This document shows positions 21,985 through 34,902 of a DNA stretch of 64,000 nucleotides, piece by piece. Location: the NCBI RefSeq assembly GCF_024323335.1, contig NC_066585.1, positions 534,030,082-534,094,081 on the forward strand. Direction: 5' to 3'. The notes under the pieces were generated by a model that did not search any database, was not told where the DNA came from, and was given only the letters and a program-made list of their open reading frames with translations. The DNA is from Lathyrus oleraceus. Taxonomy: Eukaryota; Streptophyta; Magnoliopsida; Fabales; Fabaceae. The translations under genes were made by a program, and so were the position numbers. Each line of letters starts with the position of its first letter. Position 1 is the stretch's first letter.

Positions 21985-23956
21985 CAAAGGAATGAAGAGG
22001 ATTATATATGTTGAAGCTGTTAGAGGAATTCCCAACTTGAAGATTGATGAAGGAAGAGTTTGTGGGGAATGTCAAATTGGAAAACAGACAAAGATATCAC
22101 ATCAAAAGCTCATACATGACACCACTTCCAGAGTGTTGGAACTTCTCCATATGGATTTGATGGGTCCCATGCAGGTGGAAAGTCATGGTGGGAAGAAGTA
22201 TGCTTATGTAGTGGTGGATGACTTCTCCAGATACACCTGGGTCAATTTTATAAGAAAAAAATCTGATGTATTTGAAGTCTTCAAAGATCTTTGTCTAAGG
22301 CTTCAAAGAGAAAAAGAAAGTCAGGTTATCAAAATCAGAAGTGATCATGGGAAGGAATTTGAAAACAACAAATTTGCTAGATTCTGTGCATCAGAAGGAA
22401 TTAGTCATGAGTTCTCATCTCCCATTACTCCTCAGCAAAATGGTGTGGTAGAAAGGAAAAATAGAACTCTCCAAGAATCAGCCAGAGCTATGATTCATGC
22501 TAAGAAACTGCCCTACCACTTCTGGGCTGAAGCTATGAACACAGCCTGCTATGTTCACAACAGAGTAACCTTGAAGAAAGGGACTCCTACTACTTTGTAT
22601 GAAGTCTGGAAAGGAAGAAGACCTAAGTCAAATACTTCAATGTGTTTGGTAGCAAATGTTATATCTTGACTGATCGTGAACAAAGAAGGAAGATGGATCC
22701 CAAGAGTGATGAAGGAATATTTCTGGGCTATTCAACAAACAACAGAGCATATAGAGTCTTTAATTCCAGAACAAAAGTAATGATGGAATCTATCAATGTT
22801 GTGGTTGATGATCAACAGACGAATGTCACAGACGATGTTGAGACATCTCTAAATGATGCCCCAACTGATTTCCCAGACAAAATAATGAGAGTGAACCTCC
22901 TCAAGCTGAACCTGAAACTGAAAAAATCAACAAGGGACCCTCCATTAGAATTCAGAAGGATCATCCCAAATATCTCATTATAGGAGACCCAAATAAAGGG
23001 GTCACAACTAGATCAAGGGAAGTGATCTCACATGGTTGTTTTGTGTCCAAGATTGAGCCTAGAAATGTCAAGGAAGCCTTGACTGATGAGTTCTGGATCA
23101 ATGCCATGCAGGAAGAGTTAGGCTAATTCAAGAGAAAGGAAGTATGGGAACTGGTTCCAAGACCTGAAGGAATAAATGTCATTGGAACAAAGTGGGTGTA
23201 TAAGAATAAATCTGATGAACAAGGGGTGGTTACTAAAAATAAAGCAAGATTAATAGCACATGGATACACTCAAGTTGAAGGAGTTGACTTTGATGAAACA
23301 TTTGCCCCTGTAGCTCTCCTTGAGTCCATTAGACTATTGCTTGGAGTGGTATGTATTCTGAAGTTTAAAATGTTCCAAATGGATGTAAAAAGTGCCTTCT
23401 TGAATGTCTACTTAAATGAGGAAGTATATGTTGAACAACCTAAAGGATTCACAAATCCAAATCTTCCAAAGCACGTGTACAAGTTGAGGAAAGCCCTCTA
23501 TGGTTTGAAACAAGCTCCTAGGGCTTGGTATGATAGACTCACAGTGTTCCTCACTAACAATGGATACAAGAATGGAGGTATTGACAAGACCCTATTTGTT
23601 AAGAATGAAGGAGGAAAACTCATGGTGGCTCAAATATATGTGGATGATATTGTGTTTGGTGGGATGTCAGATCAGATGGTCGAACATTTTGTTAAACAAA
23701 TGCAGTCTGAATTTGAGATGAGCCTTGTTGGAGAGCTGACCTATTTTCTTGGGCTACAAGTCAAGCAGATGGAAGATTCTATCTTTCTATCTCAAAGAAA
23801 ATATACCAAAAACATTGTTAAGAAGTTTGGCATGGAGAATGCAAGTCATAAAAGGACACCTGCTCCTACACATCTGAAAGTCTCCAAAGATGAAAATGGT
23901 GTTAGTGTAGATCAAAGTCTATACATAAGCATGATAGGAAGTCTGCTATATCTCAC
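21985..23956 (+). pseudogene. Copia integrase and reverse transcriptase, Maximus-like
   Basis: Integrase (21990-22669) shows the second half of the HHCC finger (CX2C near 22063) and a complete DDE core: Asp in LLHMDLMG, Asp in IRSDHGKEF, Glu in VVERKNRT. A frameshift near 22640 moves the frame to 22642-22983 (integrase C-terminal domain). The linker to RT holds stops, including TAA at 23124-23126. RT (about 23055-23956) keeps its YVDD motif near 23639 and the ALYGLKQAPRAW motif. RT ends at 23951 exactly where Ogre-2 inserted, and resumes at 46230. The bases at 21985-21989 are the right CAAAG duplication. Confidence 0.9.
23952..23956. repeat. Target-site duplication CTCAC (left)
   Basis: CTCAC precedes the LTR end TGTCGC at 23957. 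An identical CTCAC (46225-46229) follows the far LTR at 46224. This delimits one integration event of a 22,268-bp element. Confidence 0.96.
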
Positions 23957-24274
23957 TGTCGCATCACGCGAAAAACCGGCGGGAAACAAGAACAACAGAG
24001 CCGCCACCGTGCGTTATTTATCCCAAAAGAGGGAAAGGAAACGCTCAGAGTAAACCTGGAAAGAACATGGTCTCGCGACCAAAGAGGATGGGTTCGGGAG
24101 TCGGTTATGCGAAGGGAAGGTATTAGCACCCCTACGCATCCGTCGTACTCGACGGGATCCACGCACAAAAGGAAGGGAAATGGTTGCTAAAACACTGCTC
24201 ACACACACACACTGGCTGAAAAGAGACAAAAGAAACTGACTGAAACTGACTCGGCAGGATATCGTATCCTGGGC

Positions 24275-24314
24275 CTACTTAGTCTATCAGGCATAGACAT
24301 CAGAGTCGAAGTAG
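24275..24314 (-). promoter_or_regulatory. U5 structured module C (Ogre-2)
   Basis: Minus strand: outer stem CTACT with AGTAG, CTGAT, inner hairpin GTCTAT-GCCTG-ATAGAC, then TA. The outer stem changed on both sides relative to modules A and B (CTACG/CGTAG), which is compensatory. The copy in the 5' LTR is at 41636-41675. Confidence 0.7.
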
Positions 24315-24363
24315 TTCGGACTGGGGAAACGACACATGCTCGCTAGGATGTCGCATCCCATGC

Positions 24364-24405
24364 ATACGTATCTCCTTGGACGAAGGAGAATCAGAGCATT
24401 CGTAG
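24364..24405 (-). promoter_or_regulatory. U5 structured module B (Ogre-2)
   Basis: Minus strand: CTACG, CTGAT, inner hairpin TCTCCTT-CGTCC-AAGGAGA, TA, CGTAT. The outer stem has lost its last pair. The copy in the 5' LTR is at 41725-41766. Confidence 0.65.
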
Positions 24406-24441
24406 CTCGGCTGACACGCACACAAACAAACGAAGGCAAAG

Positions 24442-24650
24442 GCAAACGTGGAGCCTGAATGCCAATCACTGGACTTACATCAGCATCCGAACCAAAACAC
24501 ACACAAAAAGGCAAACGTGGAGCCTGAATGCCAATCACTGGACTTACATCAGCATCCGAACCGAAACACACCCAAAGAGGCAAACGTGGAGCCTGAATGC
24601 CAATCACTGGACTTACATCAGCATCCGAACCAACAAACCCACACTGGAAC
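24442..24650 (-). repeat. 69-bp tandem repeat in Ogre-2 3' LTR, three copies
   Basis: Units start at 24442, 24511 and 24580 (landmark GCAAACGTGGAGCCTGAATG). On the sense strand each has GATGTAAGTCCAG, containing a GTAAGT donor-like hexamer, then an ATTGG (reverse CCAAT). Ogre-1 and the solo LTR have related copies. The 5' LTR array is at 41802-42010. Confidence 0.9.
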
Positions 24651-24724
24651 CCAAATGCCACTCGATGGGCTTACATCAGCTTCCAAGCACACAACAAGAC
24701 AAAACAAAGACACAGGCGCCCGGA

Positions 24725-24783
24725 GAGATCAGCTTATCTCCTGCCTACGTACCTCATCTGGTATGAGGATCAGGGCGACGTAG
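24725..24783 (-). promoter_or_regulatory. U5 structured module A and hairpin (Ogre-2)
   Basis: Module A is at 24745-24783. The companion hairpin at 24725-24740 reads GAGAT..ATCTC, where Ogre-1 and the solo LTR have GAGACC..GGTCTC, so both arms changed together. The copy in the 5' LTR is at 42105-42143. Confidence 0.65.
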
Positions 24784-27700
24784 TTCCCCTACGGAGGGAA
24801 AAAGGACTAGCCTAACCAGATAACAGAGGGAGACACAACACTAGGGAGACTACGACTCGAGCCTAGATGTTATCATGCAAAATCATCCCTAAGTTAAGGT
24901 TTCTAGCTAACTGGCACAGGGAGCCAGCCTATCCTAATCATGACTTGCACAGGGAGCAAGCCACACACGCATTTAACTTGCACAGGGAGCAAGCCAAACA
25001 AAACCTAACTTGCACAGGAAGCAAGTCTAAACTAACCCTAACTTGCACAGGAAGCAAGTCAAACAAACATACAGGCACAGGTAGCACACACTATACACAA
25101 GCAAGGGCTCACACAAGGGTTAGGTTTTAGTCGAGGGGTCATATCAACCTCAACAAACAAACCTCTGGAACTGGGTAGATGTGCTCTTAACCTTGCCATT
25201 GAGGGGCTAAGGTGAAGCAGATGAAAGATGAGTGAAGATGAGACTTCACAGCTCTTATCCCTGGCCTGGGAGAGCTTAAGACAAGAATGTGTGGGTTCAG
25301 AAAGTGGGAACCCTTCTACACATTTGATACTGACTCAACTGTACAATTGTACAAGATCTTGGGTTTGTATCTGCAATGCATCAACACAGTGGTGTGAGCA
25401 AAGCAGATGACACACAGAATAGCAGGGGATAGATTGCATATCCCTTGGGTTCTGCTAATTGCCTCTTCACTTAGGAGGTCTTTGACTCTATGCAAGGACA
25501 AAAGTAAACAGTCACAAACATTGCCTCTTAAGGAGGACTTCAGACAATTGCCTGGCCAAGTAACAGGCCAGGTCTTCCAGACTACATGAAGATGAGAAAG
25601 GTATACCTCAATGCAAATTGCTTATACAAGCAAAGCAAAGCAAAAGTTCACAAGGAACTGAGCAACTAAAGTACCTGAAACCAGTCAAGCACAGTTAGTA
25701 TACAAGTCAAAGTTGAATCAAAATGAAACAGATATCAACCAGTCAACACAAGCAAGTGAATGTGCAAGGCACAAGGCTCAAGGCATGTGAGCCAAGCCAC
25801 CTACAAAACAAACAAGTTAGACAATGATATTCAAGCAAGCTCAATCAAAAAGAATTGGTCTCATTGGTCATTTGTTGATAAACCTGAAAACATGAGCTCA
25901 AAAGTGAGTAACAGGACCACTAGGGCAAGCCTAGGGTCAAAAGAGAATGAAAAAGTCAAAACAGCAAAGGGCAAGCATCCAAAATCATGTTCAAACAATC
26001 AAGAATCAATGCCAATTGGTTTCACATTCATATCAATCATCATCACCATTTCATGAACAATAGAAGTCAAAGCATGGCAAATGAGAGCTCATAGAAGTCA
26101 ACAGAAAGACTTGCATCAAAAGTCAACTCAAACATTTCCAAAAATCACCAAATAAATCATGATCAATCCTAACACATAGCATGGTAAGCATGTCAAATTT
26201 CATCTCATTTGGACAAGTGGAAGGCAGTCAATGAAAATCAGAAAGGCAAGGCAATTTTGAACATGCTCAAAGAAGTCAACCAAACATGCATCAACTTAGA
26301 AAAATCATAAGTCAGAGATGGTGTATGATAAATGAATGGGACTAAAACCATGGCCAAGATGAGGATGTCTAGTTATCTCATGTAAAATTTCATGTCCATC
26401 TAATAAAGTATGAGAATTTCACAAATGAAATGGGAACAAGTGTCACAAAACGTCAACATATGACTAAACAGGGGAGAAAATCTCAAACAATTAGGAAACG
26501 CCACAAATAAATCCAAGAAAATTCACATGTAAACTAGACATACAAGAGTAGGTTCATGCAAAAAAATCAGATCAATTGGAGTTCAAGAAGCATGGTAATG
26601 AAAATCATGGAGTTGGACATCAATGGTGTGACACAAATTGTCACACCCTAATTCAAAAATTCATAACTCACAATCCAGATAAGATAAATTCACAAACTCT
26701 ACACCAAAATCACCATGAGTGTGTCTAGTTTAAGCACAAATGATTTGGGAGCCATTGGATAAAGTATCACCATTTCACAAATGTTTTGGCAAAGTGTACA
26801 AAATATGCATACATGTCACAAACCCTCATACCAATTAAAATTCACTCATCCAAAAAATCAGCAAAAATCATGATAAAAAAGTAGAGATCCAGATGAACAT
26901 AATGCAAAAATTCCCATGAAATTTGGATCACAAATGATGATGTTATGAATTTTGTAAGTTGGATGGATCAAAGTGAAATAATTGTAAAAAAGACAACATT
27001 ATTCAATGAGACATGGGGTCCGAGTGGCAAACTTGTAATTATCCAGGCCACTTAACAAAACGCTGCCGTTTTGGACGCGGGGAGGAAATGTTTTCATTGG
27101 CTCATGCGCTGGAACAGTAACAATCATGCAAAACGTTCAAAATTTTCTGGGCAAATTAGGGTTCTTCAATGTACAGTACATCTCATCCCCTTCCCCAAAT
27201 CGTGAATTTCAAAAAATGCCCAGAAATTGGAATCCAACATATCACTAGAACCAGCACGCCACACACATTAAGAATCCATCATCCATTTTTCTTAAAACAC
27301 ACTAACAATCATGAATCGAAGCTAAACATATTCACACATCAGATTTCAAGTCAACATATCTTTTAGCATAGGCAACCATTTGACATGATTCAAACTTCAA
27401 AATGATTAGCATGGTGTGATCTAACTAAAGCATATCATGTTTTTTTGGAATGGTTAAGGTCGAGGATTTACCAAATTTGAAGAACAGCTGTGGTGCAGTT
27501 GTTGTTTGGTCGTTTTGAAGTGAAACAGTTGCTCTTTATGCTTCTACAAGGTGGATGGAGGAAGAATCTTGGCTCCAAGAAGCTTGCTCGCGCTTGAATC
27601 TCACTCTGCCATGGCTGTGCTCTTTGAAAACAGTACTAGAAAAGGAGCTTCCAGTTGGGAAAATATGGTTGCAAAGAGTCCACAATGATGCTTGGATGGT

Positions 27701-28870
27701 GAATAAACAATGACTTGCTCGAGTTCTTTGGAGCTTTTTGACTGATTTTGGAAAATGCAAGCAAGATGGAATTTTAGAGAGAGTGGAGTTCTGAGTGTTT
27801 TGGCAGCTGCTAGGGGTTTCATTTTGCAGAAAAAATGATGTACATCTGCTGTTTTTGTGGTACTGAATCCAAGTCCATGGAAATGTGGGATAGAGTTGGT
27901 GAAAAAGTGTACTTTTGTCCCATTTTCAAGCAAGTTGGTAATGTGTGTGTGTACTGCACGAAAATGACCTTCCACAAGTCACAAATAACATTTCAGAACA
28001 TGTTTGGATGGTAGAAATGGTTGGGAATGATTATTTGAAAAGTTCAATTTTTCACCTCACTTGAAAATAATCCATGTAGGTTCAAAAATGCCATTTTGAT
28101 TGGCAATGTTTTGGCACATGAAAGTCACATTTTTGGAAAGAGGGGATCAAATGTGACTTGTAGGAAAAAACCCCACCCAAATTGGCCAAATGGTTTGAGA
28201 GATATGGCCTTTTGAAGTTCAAGAATTTTTAAAAATGAATTGATCATAACTTGCCAACCATACATGGGAATTGAGAGTTCTTGGACTTTTTGGAAATGGG
28301 AGAACAAGATCTTCAACTTTCATGTTGGGAAAAAATTCATTTGAAGCTTGTATCATGATGTAAGTTTGAGGATCAAGACTTTCCATTTTTGGCAGGTTTT
28401 AATTACAGGTCCAGTTTCCATTTTTGGAAATTTCTGATCTGGCTTCAAATTCTTCCATGATGGTGTTTTCTATGATATATGAGGCCTATTTGGACATGAA
28501 TGAGACCTCTCAAACCAAATCCAACCGTCAAAACCATAAAATCAGACACAGTTGACCAAGTTTGACTTTTTAGGGTTTCTGGCTGACTGTGCATTGACTG
28601 ATGACTTCTGAACATCCAATCCTTGACCAAAACACTTCAAATGGATCCCCAAGTCATTTGAACATGTTGGACCAACCCTAGGGCCTTGGCTCAATGAAAA
28701 ATGCACTTGCTGGCTTGACTGACTGATCTCCTGACCAGTTTGACCTAATTTCTTGATTGGCTTGCACTTGAGGCAAAGGGACAATGCAATGTTATGCAGT
28801 GGACCATGTTATGTTATGACCTAATATGAGAATGTATGTATAATGATAGGTGCAAATTTGAGGTGCTACA

Positions 28871-28887
28871 GCTTCCCCTATTCAATC
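28871..28887 (-). promoter_or_regulatory. Ogre-2 polypurine tract
   Basis: GATTGAATAGGGGAAGC on the minus strand abuts the 3' LTR. It is one base different from the Ogre-1 tract. Confidence 0.9.
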
Positions 28888-31426
28888 AGCTGGGAACCCG
28901 AATGGATGATAGCAACGGCTGTCAGACTTTCAGGGTAAACAGGGACTGAATACCAAAGAACCGTAGAAATTTGCACTCTGCTGGATATGATACAAGGAGA
29001 ACCACGTCATTTACCGATGACGCCTGCAATTGACAACTTCAGAAAGGCGAAACCATTTACCGATGGTTAGAAATTGGAAACTTGATATTTACCGATATCA
29101 ACTTCAGCGAGACCATTTACCGATGGCTGTTGGGAAACAATTCTGATGTAAAAGGAAGCAAAACCATTTACCGATGGCGGCTTCAAAGAAACTTGACATT
29201 TACCGATATCAACTTCAACTCGACCATTTACCGATGGCTACTGCAACTGGGGATCTGATATTTACCGATATCGAAGAAAACGGGGCCATTTACCGATGGC
29301 GGATAAAACTGGGCATTCAATATTTACCGATATCGAAGCATACAGGGCCATTTATCGATGGCGTCTCCACTTGAGGAGGAACAAAATCTTTGTGGTGTAA
29401 TCAGACAAGACGTTTACCGACGACTTCTGGGGATCTTGATTTTATCAACAAGGAAACAAAGCATGACCAGACATTTACCGATGACTGGGATGAGACTCGA
29501 CGTTTACCGACATCGAAAGATGATGTTTACCGACATCCAAAAACGACCAGACATTTACCGATGACTGGGGAACACTTCACTAAGGAAAAAACAAATATTT
29601 GCAACTGGAAACCAGATAGGACATTTACCGATGACTCTACTGGGGATCTCTAGCTGGGGATTATCAGACATTTACCGATGACTGCAGAAAAGACTCGATG
29701 TTTACCGACATCGAAAGATGATGTTTACCGACATCAAAAAATGACCAGACATTTACCGATGACTGGGGAGAAAACCCGATGTTTACAGACACCGAAACAA
29801 TGGTGTTTACCGACACCAAAATGATGACCAGACATTTACCGATGACTGGGGAGAGAATACCCGATGTTTACAGACACCGAAACAATGGTGTTTACCGACA
29901 CCAAAAATGATGACCAGACATTTACTGATGACTGGGGAGAATACCCGATGTTTACAGACACCGAAACAATGGTGTTTACCGACACCAAACAAAGAAACAC
30001 ACGCGGGTGCTAGTATGACACTTACCGGTATCACAAGAACGACATCTTAGATATGTCAAGGCAAGGTTGACCACTTGCTGGGGGTCTCACTGGGGAGAAA
30101 CAAACTTTCTGTCACCAACGGGTGAGGTCATAAACCTTTGTGGGGATATCAATTCTGAATACTGTCAAAGCAACTGTAGCAGACTTGCTGTGCTGATGTT
30201 GAATGAAATGATCCGCCTCTGCCGGGGATACGGTCTGGTGAGGTTAACACATGAATGCATATGTTTGAATTTTTCTATGGCGTAATGCTCCATATTGAAT
30301 GGGAATGCTACGCAGTTTGAGGATGCAATGATCACTAAAATGCAAAAATGCAAAAATGATGAAAAACTCCGACTGGGGAGCCAAAACTGATCGGGTACTC
30401 CAACTCTGCGGGGAGACTCTGCAGGGAGAGCAACGACTTCTCACTCATGTTGGAGAATAGCACTGCTGCTGGGGAAAGGTAAACTCCGCTGGGGATATCC
30501 TTCAGTCCACAGATAGGATAAATGCTGGAGATAAATTTCAATGAACCTGCCTCACTCGGGAGGAAATCGGCAAATACAGGCCTGCTGGGGATAGGCAATC
30601 CTTAGATCTGTTGGGGAATAGAAGGCACTATCCACAGACGTCTCCGCAGGGGAACATAGCTCTGATAGCTTCCAAACTTGCTTGGGGAAAATATCTGCTG
30701 AGGAAACGTCCTCACAGATGCCAATCCTGAAAAACAGCACAACAAAATGCCCCCAGGGGATACATGGACAAGATACGCTCAAGTGTCCTCAACATTCAAA
30801 ATGATTTTCAAATGTTTCATCATCCTGCAAGCTATTGTTTAGCCTTCATGTTTTTATATGCAATGCTTATCAAAAATTCGGACATTTTTGCAAACAAAAC
30901 AGTAAAAATAAAAACAAAAGAGCCATTTATCTGAATAACGACTTTTATTGATTGAAAATGTGCCTGAAAAGGCAAATACATTGGGAAGCAATTCCTAGAA
31001 AGAGGTAATTGCGCAAAAAGGAAAAATCTATCCTAATGGCAACGTGAACACGGCATCCACTATTTCCCAATTCTGTTATAACTCACAGATCATCAGTTTT
31101 CCTCCCAACTCCTTGCTTTCTGAGAAGAATGACTGGACGGATCACATCTTTCGAGATGGCAGACGACAAAGCTTGATGAAGTACAGACAACTCAGACTGT
31201 AGTCTTCGCTTTAATCCCTCTTTTGGCTGGATCGCCCTTTCGGGTTTTCAATCCACCGGGATACCCATTTTTGCCTAAGCCGCCCTTGCGGGTTTTCGAC
31301 TTACCGGGTGTACAAATTCTTTTCATTTTATCCCTAATTTTTGCCCGAACCTTTTCTTTCTGTTTTTGGTTCGCCGGGATGCCCTTTTTTGCCTGGACTC
31401 TTTTTCTTTTTGTCCAGCGGGTCAAT
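28888..31426 (-). other. Ogre-2 3' untranslated region
   Basis: A non-coding 2.5-kb region between the pol stop and the polypurine tract. In sense order it has a conserved 230-bp tail (31426-31192, like Ogre-1 8041-8260), dispersed TCCCCAGC motifs (about 30780-30380), then a dense array of ATCGGTAAA-type repeats. The short open frames are repeat by-products. Confidence 0.85.
29000..29995 (-). repeat. TTTACCGAT/TTTACCGACA repeat array in Ogre-2 3' UTR
   Basis: Plus-strand 'ATTTACCGATGG/GACT' recurs dozens of times at 25-50-bp spacing. In the distal part it is organised into higher-order units of about 83-86 bp (landmark ATGACCAGACATTTAC at about 29741, 29824 and 29910). The sense-strand phrase CAGTCATCGGTAAATGTCTGG is the homologue of the phrase flanking the 24-bp array in Ogre-1. 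Confidence 0.9.
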
Positions 31427-34400
31427 TTATGCGAAGTATTTTTTGACTACATCTGAGTTAACAGGAGACGGAAAATCTTCACCATCCATAGTTGTAAGCA
31501 TCAAGGCTCCACCGGAGAAGACCTTTTTCACAACATATGGACCTTCATAATTAGGAGTCCACTTGCCCCTGTTATCTGCACCGGGAGGGAGGATCCTCTT
31601 CAAAACTAGATCACCGATCTGATAGCTTCGAGGACGCACTTTCTGATCAAAGGCTCGCTTCATCCTTCTCTGATACAACTGTCCATGACATACAGCTGCT
31701 AGCCGTCTCTCCTCGATAAGGCTCAACTCGTTAAACCTTGTTCGAATCCACTCGGCTTCGTCCAGCTTGACATCCAATAAAACTCTCAGAGAAGGAATCT
31801 CCACTTCAACAGGTAGGACAGCTTCCATACCATACACAAGGGAGTAAGGGGTTGCCCCGGTCGACGTACGTACTGAGGTACGGTACCCATGCAAAGCGAA
31901 AGGCAGCATCTCATGCCAATCCTTGTACGTAACGACCATCTTCTGCACAATCTTCTTGATATTCTTGTTTGCCGCTTCTACAGCACCATTCATCTTCGGT
32001 CTGTAAGGAGAAGAATTGTGATGTTCAATCTTGAAATCTTTACAAAGCTCTTTCATCATCTTGTTATTGAGATTCGAACCATTGTCAGTGATGATTCTCT
32101 CAGGAACTCCATAACGACAGATGATTTCTTCTTGATGAACCGGGTAACCACTTGTTTGGTAACGTTAGCATAGGAAGCTGCTTCCACCCATTTGGTGAAA
32201 TAGTCAATCGCAACCAAGATGAAGCGATGTCCATTCGAAGCAGTAGGCTCAATCTTCCCAATCATATCAATGCCCCACATGGCAAACGGCCAAGGCGAAT
32301 TCATGACATTCAGAGGGCTTGGTGGTACATGCACCTTATCAGCATAGATTTGACACTTATGGCACTTCCGAGCATACTTGAAACAATCGGATTCCATAGT
32401 CATCCAGTAATAACCCGCTCTCAACAATTTCTTAGCCATTGCATGTCCGCCGGCATGAGTACCGAAGGAACCTTCATGAACTTCCTGCATTAACATGTCC
32501 GCCTCGGGTCTGTCCACGCATCTGAGCAAGACCATGTCAAAGTTTCTCTTATACAACACATCATCCTGATTCAAATAGAAGCTTCCAGCTAGCCTTCTCA
32601 GGGTTTTCTTGTCATTCTTCGACGCACCTTCAGGATACTCCTGAGTCTTGAGGAAGTTCTTGATGTCATAATACCACGGCTTCTCATCAATCACAACAGA
32701 CTCGGCTGCAAACACATACGCAGGCCTCTCGAGTCGATTCACCGCAACATGTGGCACATGATTCCACCAATGAACTTTGATCATAGACGACAAAGTTGCC
32801 AAAGCATCAGCCATTTGATTCTCATCCCGGGGGACATGATACAACTTCACCTTCTTGAAGAACGTCAGTATTCTTCTGGTGTAATCTCTATACGGAATCA
32901 AATGCGGCTGATTCGTATTCCAATCTCCATTGACTTGATTGACCACTAGAGCGGAATCTCCAAATATATCAAGAGTTTTGATCCTCAGATCAATGGCTTC
33001 TTCTATCCCCATGATACAAGCCTCATACTCAGCTTCGTTGTTGGTGACGTCAAACGTCAATCTGGCAGAAAAAGGTATATGAGCACCTTTAGGATTGATC
33101 AATACTGCCCCAACACCGTTACCGTTCATATTCACAGCCCCATCAAACATCAGTGTCCATTTGTCATCCGGATCCGGTCCTTCCTCGACAAGAGGCTCTT
33201 CGCAATCTTTCATCTTAAGATACATGATGTCTTCATCAGGGAATTCAAACATCATAGGCTGATAATCTTCAATCGGTTGCTCGGCGAGGTAGTCTGACAG
33301 AATACTACCTTTGATGGCCTTTTGTGACGTGTACTGAATATCATATTCTGTTAGAATCATCTGCCAACGAGCAACGCGTCCGGTGAGAGCCGGTTTCTCA
33401 AAGATGTACTTCACTGGATCCATCTTAGAAATCAATAAGGTAGTATGGTTCAACATATACTGCCTCAGTCGGCGAGCAGCCCAGGCCAAAGCACAGCAAG
33501 TTTTCTCGAGCAGTGAATATCTTGTTTCACAGTCGGTAAACTTTTTGCTAAGGTAGTATATGGCATGCTCTTTTCGACCAGACTCGTCATGCTGTCCCAA
33601 TACACACCCCATCGAGTTCTCAGTCACTGACAGGTACATTATCAGAGGTCTCCCTGGAACTGGAGGTATAAGATTGGAGGTTTCTGTAAATACTCCTTTA
33701 TCTTGTCAAAAGCTTTCTGACAGTCATCATTCCACTTGATCGCCTGATTCTTTCTGAGCAGTTTGAAAATTGGTTCACACGTGGCAGTTAGGTGAGATAT
33801 GAACCTTGCAATGTAGTTCAATCTCCCTAAAAACCCACGGACTTGCTTCTCCGTTTTCGGTTCAGGCATCTCTTGAATAGCTTTGACTTTTGCTGGATCA
33901 ACCTCAATCCCTTTCTCACTGACAATGAAGCCTAAAAGCTTCCCTGATCTCACCCCAAACGTACACTTGTTCGGATTCAACCTCAGCTTGAACTTTCTCA
34001 ACCGGTCAAACAGCTTCTGCAAATTAACCAGGTGCTCCTCTTCTGTCTGCGACTTCGCAATCATATCATCTACGTACACTTCAATTTCTTTGTGCATCAT
34101 GTCATGAAAAAGAGTCGTCATTGCCCTCTGATAGGTAGCACCAGCATTCTTTAGCCCAAATGGCATCACCTTATAGCAGAACGTGCCCCAAGGTGTAATG
34201 AATGTCGTCTTTTCCATGTCCTCTGGCGCCATCTTGATCTGATTATATCCAGAGAAACCATCCATGAAAGAGAATACCGAGGATTGAGCCGTATTATCAA
34301 CCAATACATCAATGTGAGGTAATGGGAAATCATCTTTCGGACTCGCTCTATTCAAATCCCGGTAATCGACACACATTCTGACTTTACCATCCTTCTTCGG

Positions 34401-34902
34401 CACAGGAACGATGTTGGCCACCCATGGGGGATAACTTGTAACAGCCAAAAAACCTGCATCCCACTGCTTCTGAACCTCTTCCTTGATCTTAGTTGCCATG
34501 TCAGGACTCGTTCTACGAAGCTTCTGCTTGACCGAAGGACATCCTTCTCTAAGAGGTAATCGATGCACCACAATGTCTGTATCTAACCCAGGCATATCTT
34601 GATATGACCAGGCGAATATCTCCACATATTCTCTCAGCATCTCAATCAGCCTCCTCTTGACAGAGTCCTCTAAAGCAGCCCCAATCTTGATTTCTCTTTT
34701 GGCGTCCTCAGTACCCAAATTAACAACCTCCAACTCCTCCTGATGAGGTTGGATGACCCTTTCCTCCTGCTTCAGCAATCTGACCAATTCTGCAGGGAGT
34801 TCACAGTCTTCCTCACTCTCCTCTTCAGCTTGGTAGATGGGATTGTCGAAATCATACTGAGCCATAACAGAACTGTTCATAGTGAATGCCATAAGATCGC
34901 TT
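31427..34902 (-). pseudogene. Ogre-2 pol: RT, RNase H, second RNase H, integrase (two frameshifts)
   Basis: Downstream exon of the Ogre polyprotein. The segment from 34892 to 33642 (416 codons) holds RT with FSGYNQI at about residues 213-219, PFGLKNAGATYQ at 244-255 and the catalytic YVDD at 273-276. A frameshift near 33650 leads to 33639-32056. That segment holds the first RNase H (residues 1-130), a second archaeal-type RNase H (about 159-290, FDGA near 165-168, the hallmark of Tat/Ogre), the integrase zinc finger and the first Asp (WGIDM). A second frameshift near 32080-32110 splits the core before the second Asp. The frame 32059-31427 carries the catalytic Glu (GAVEAANKN) and the C-terminal domain. 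Catalytic motifs survive, so only indels break the frame. Confidence 0.92.

Larger units (their letters stand above)
23957..28870 (-). repeat. Ogre-2 3' LTR
   Basis: 4914 bp, almost identical to 41319-46224. On the minus strand it starts TGTAGCACCTCAAATTTG and ends GATGCGACA. Near its U5 end are three 69-bp tandem units (24442-24650), 'ACTTGCACAGG(G/A)AGCAAG' repeats (24940-25060) and three structured modules (24275-24314, 24364-24405, 24745-24783). Long open frames here exist in both LTRs only because the LTRs are copies of each other. Confidence 0.95.

Noticed and set aside
24287..24783. Repetitive ORFs in Ogre-2 LTRs on both strands (also at 41697-42143)
   Set aside because: They come from 69-bp tandem units (23 codons) and appear in both LTRs because the LTRs are copies. 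No coding signature.
27601..27975. 124-codon minus-strand frame found in both Ogre-2 LTRs (also 44955-45329)
   Set aside because: Conservation only reflects LTR identity. The frame is absent from Ogre-1 and solo LTRs and has no recognisable domain.
31192..31425. Lys/Arg-rich minus-strand frame after Ogre-2 pol (and 8009-8260 in Ogre-1)
   Set aside because: The DNA is conserved in both elements, but the frames begin out of phase after the pol stop and differ by indels. More likely a conserved non-coding tail; a small peptide is not excluded.
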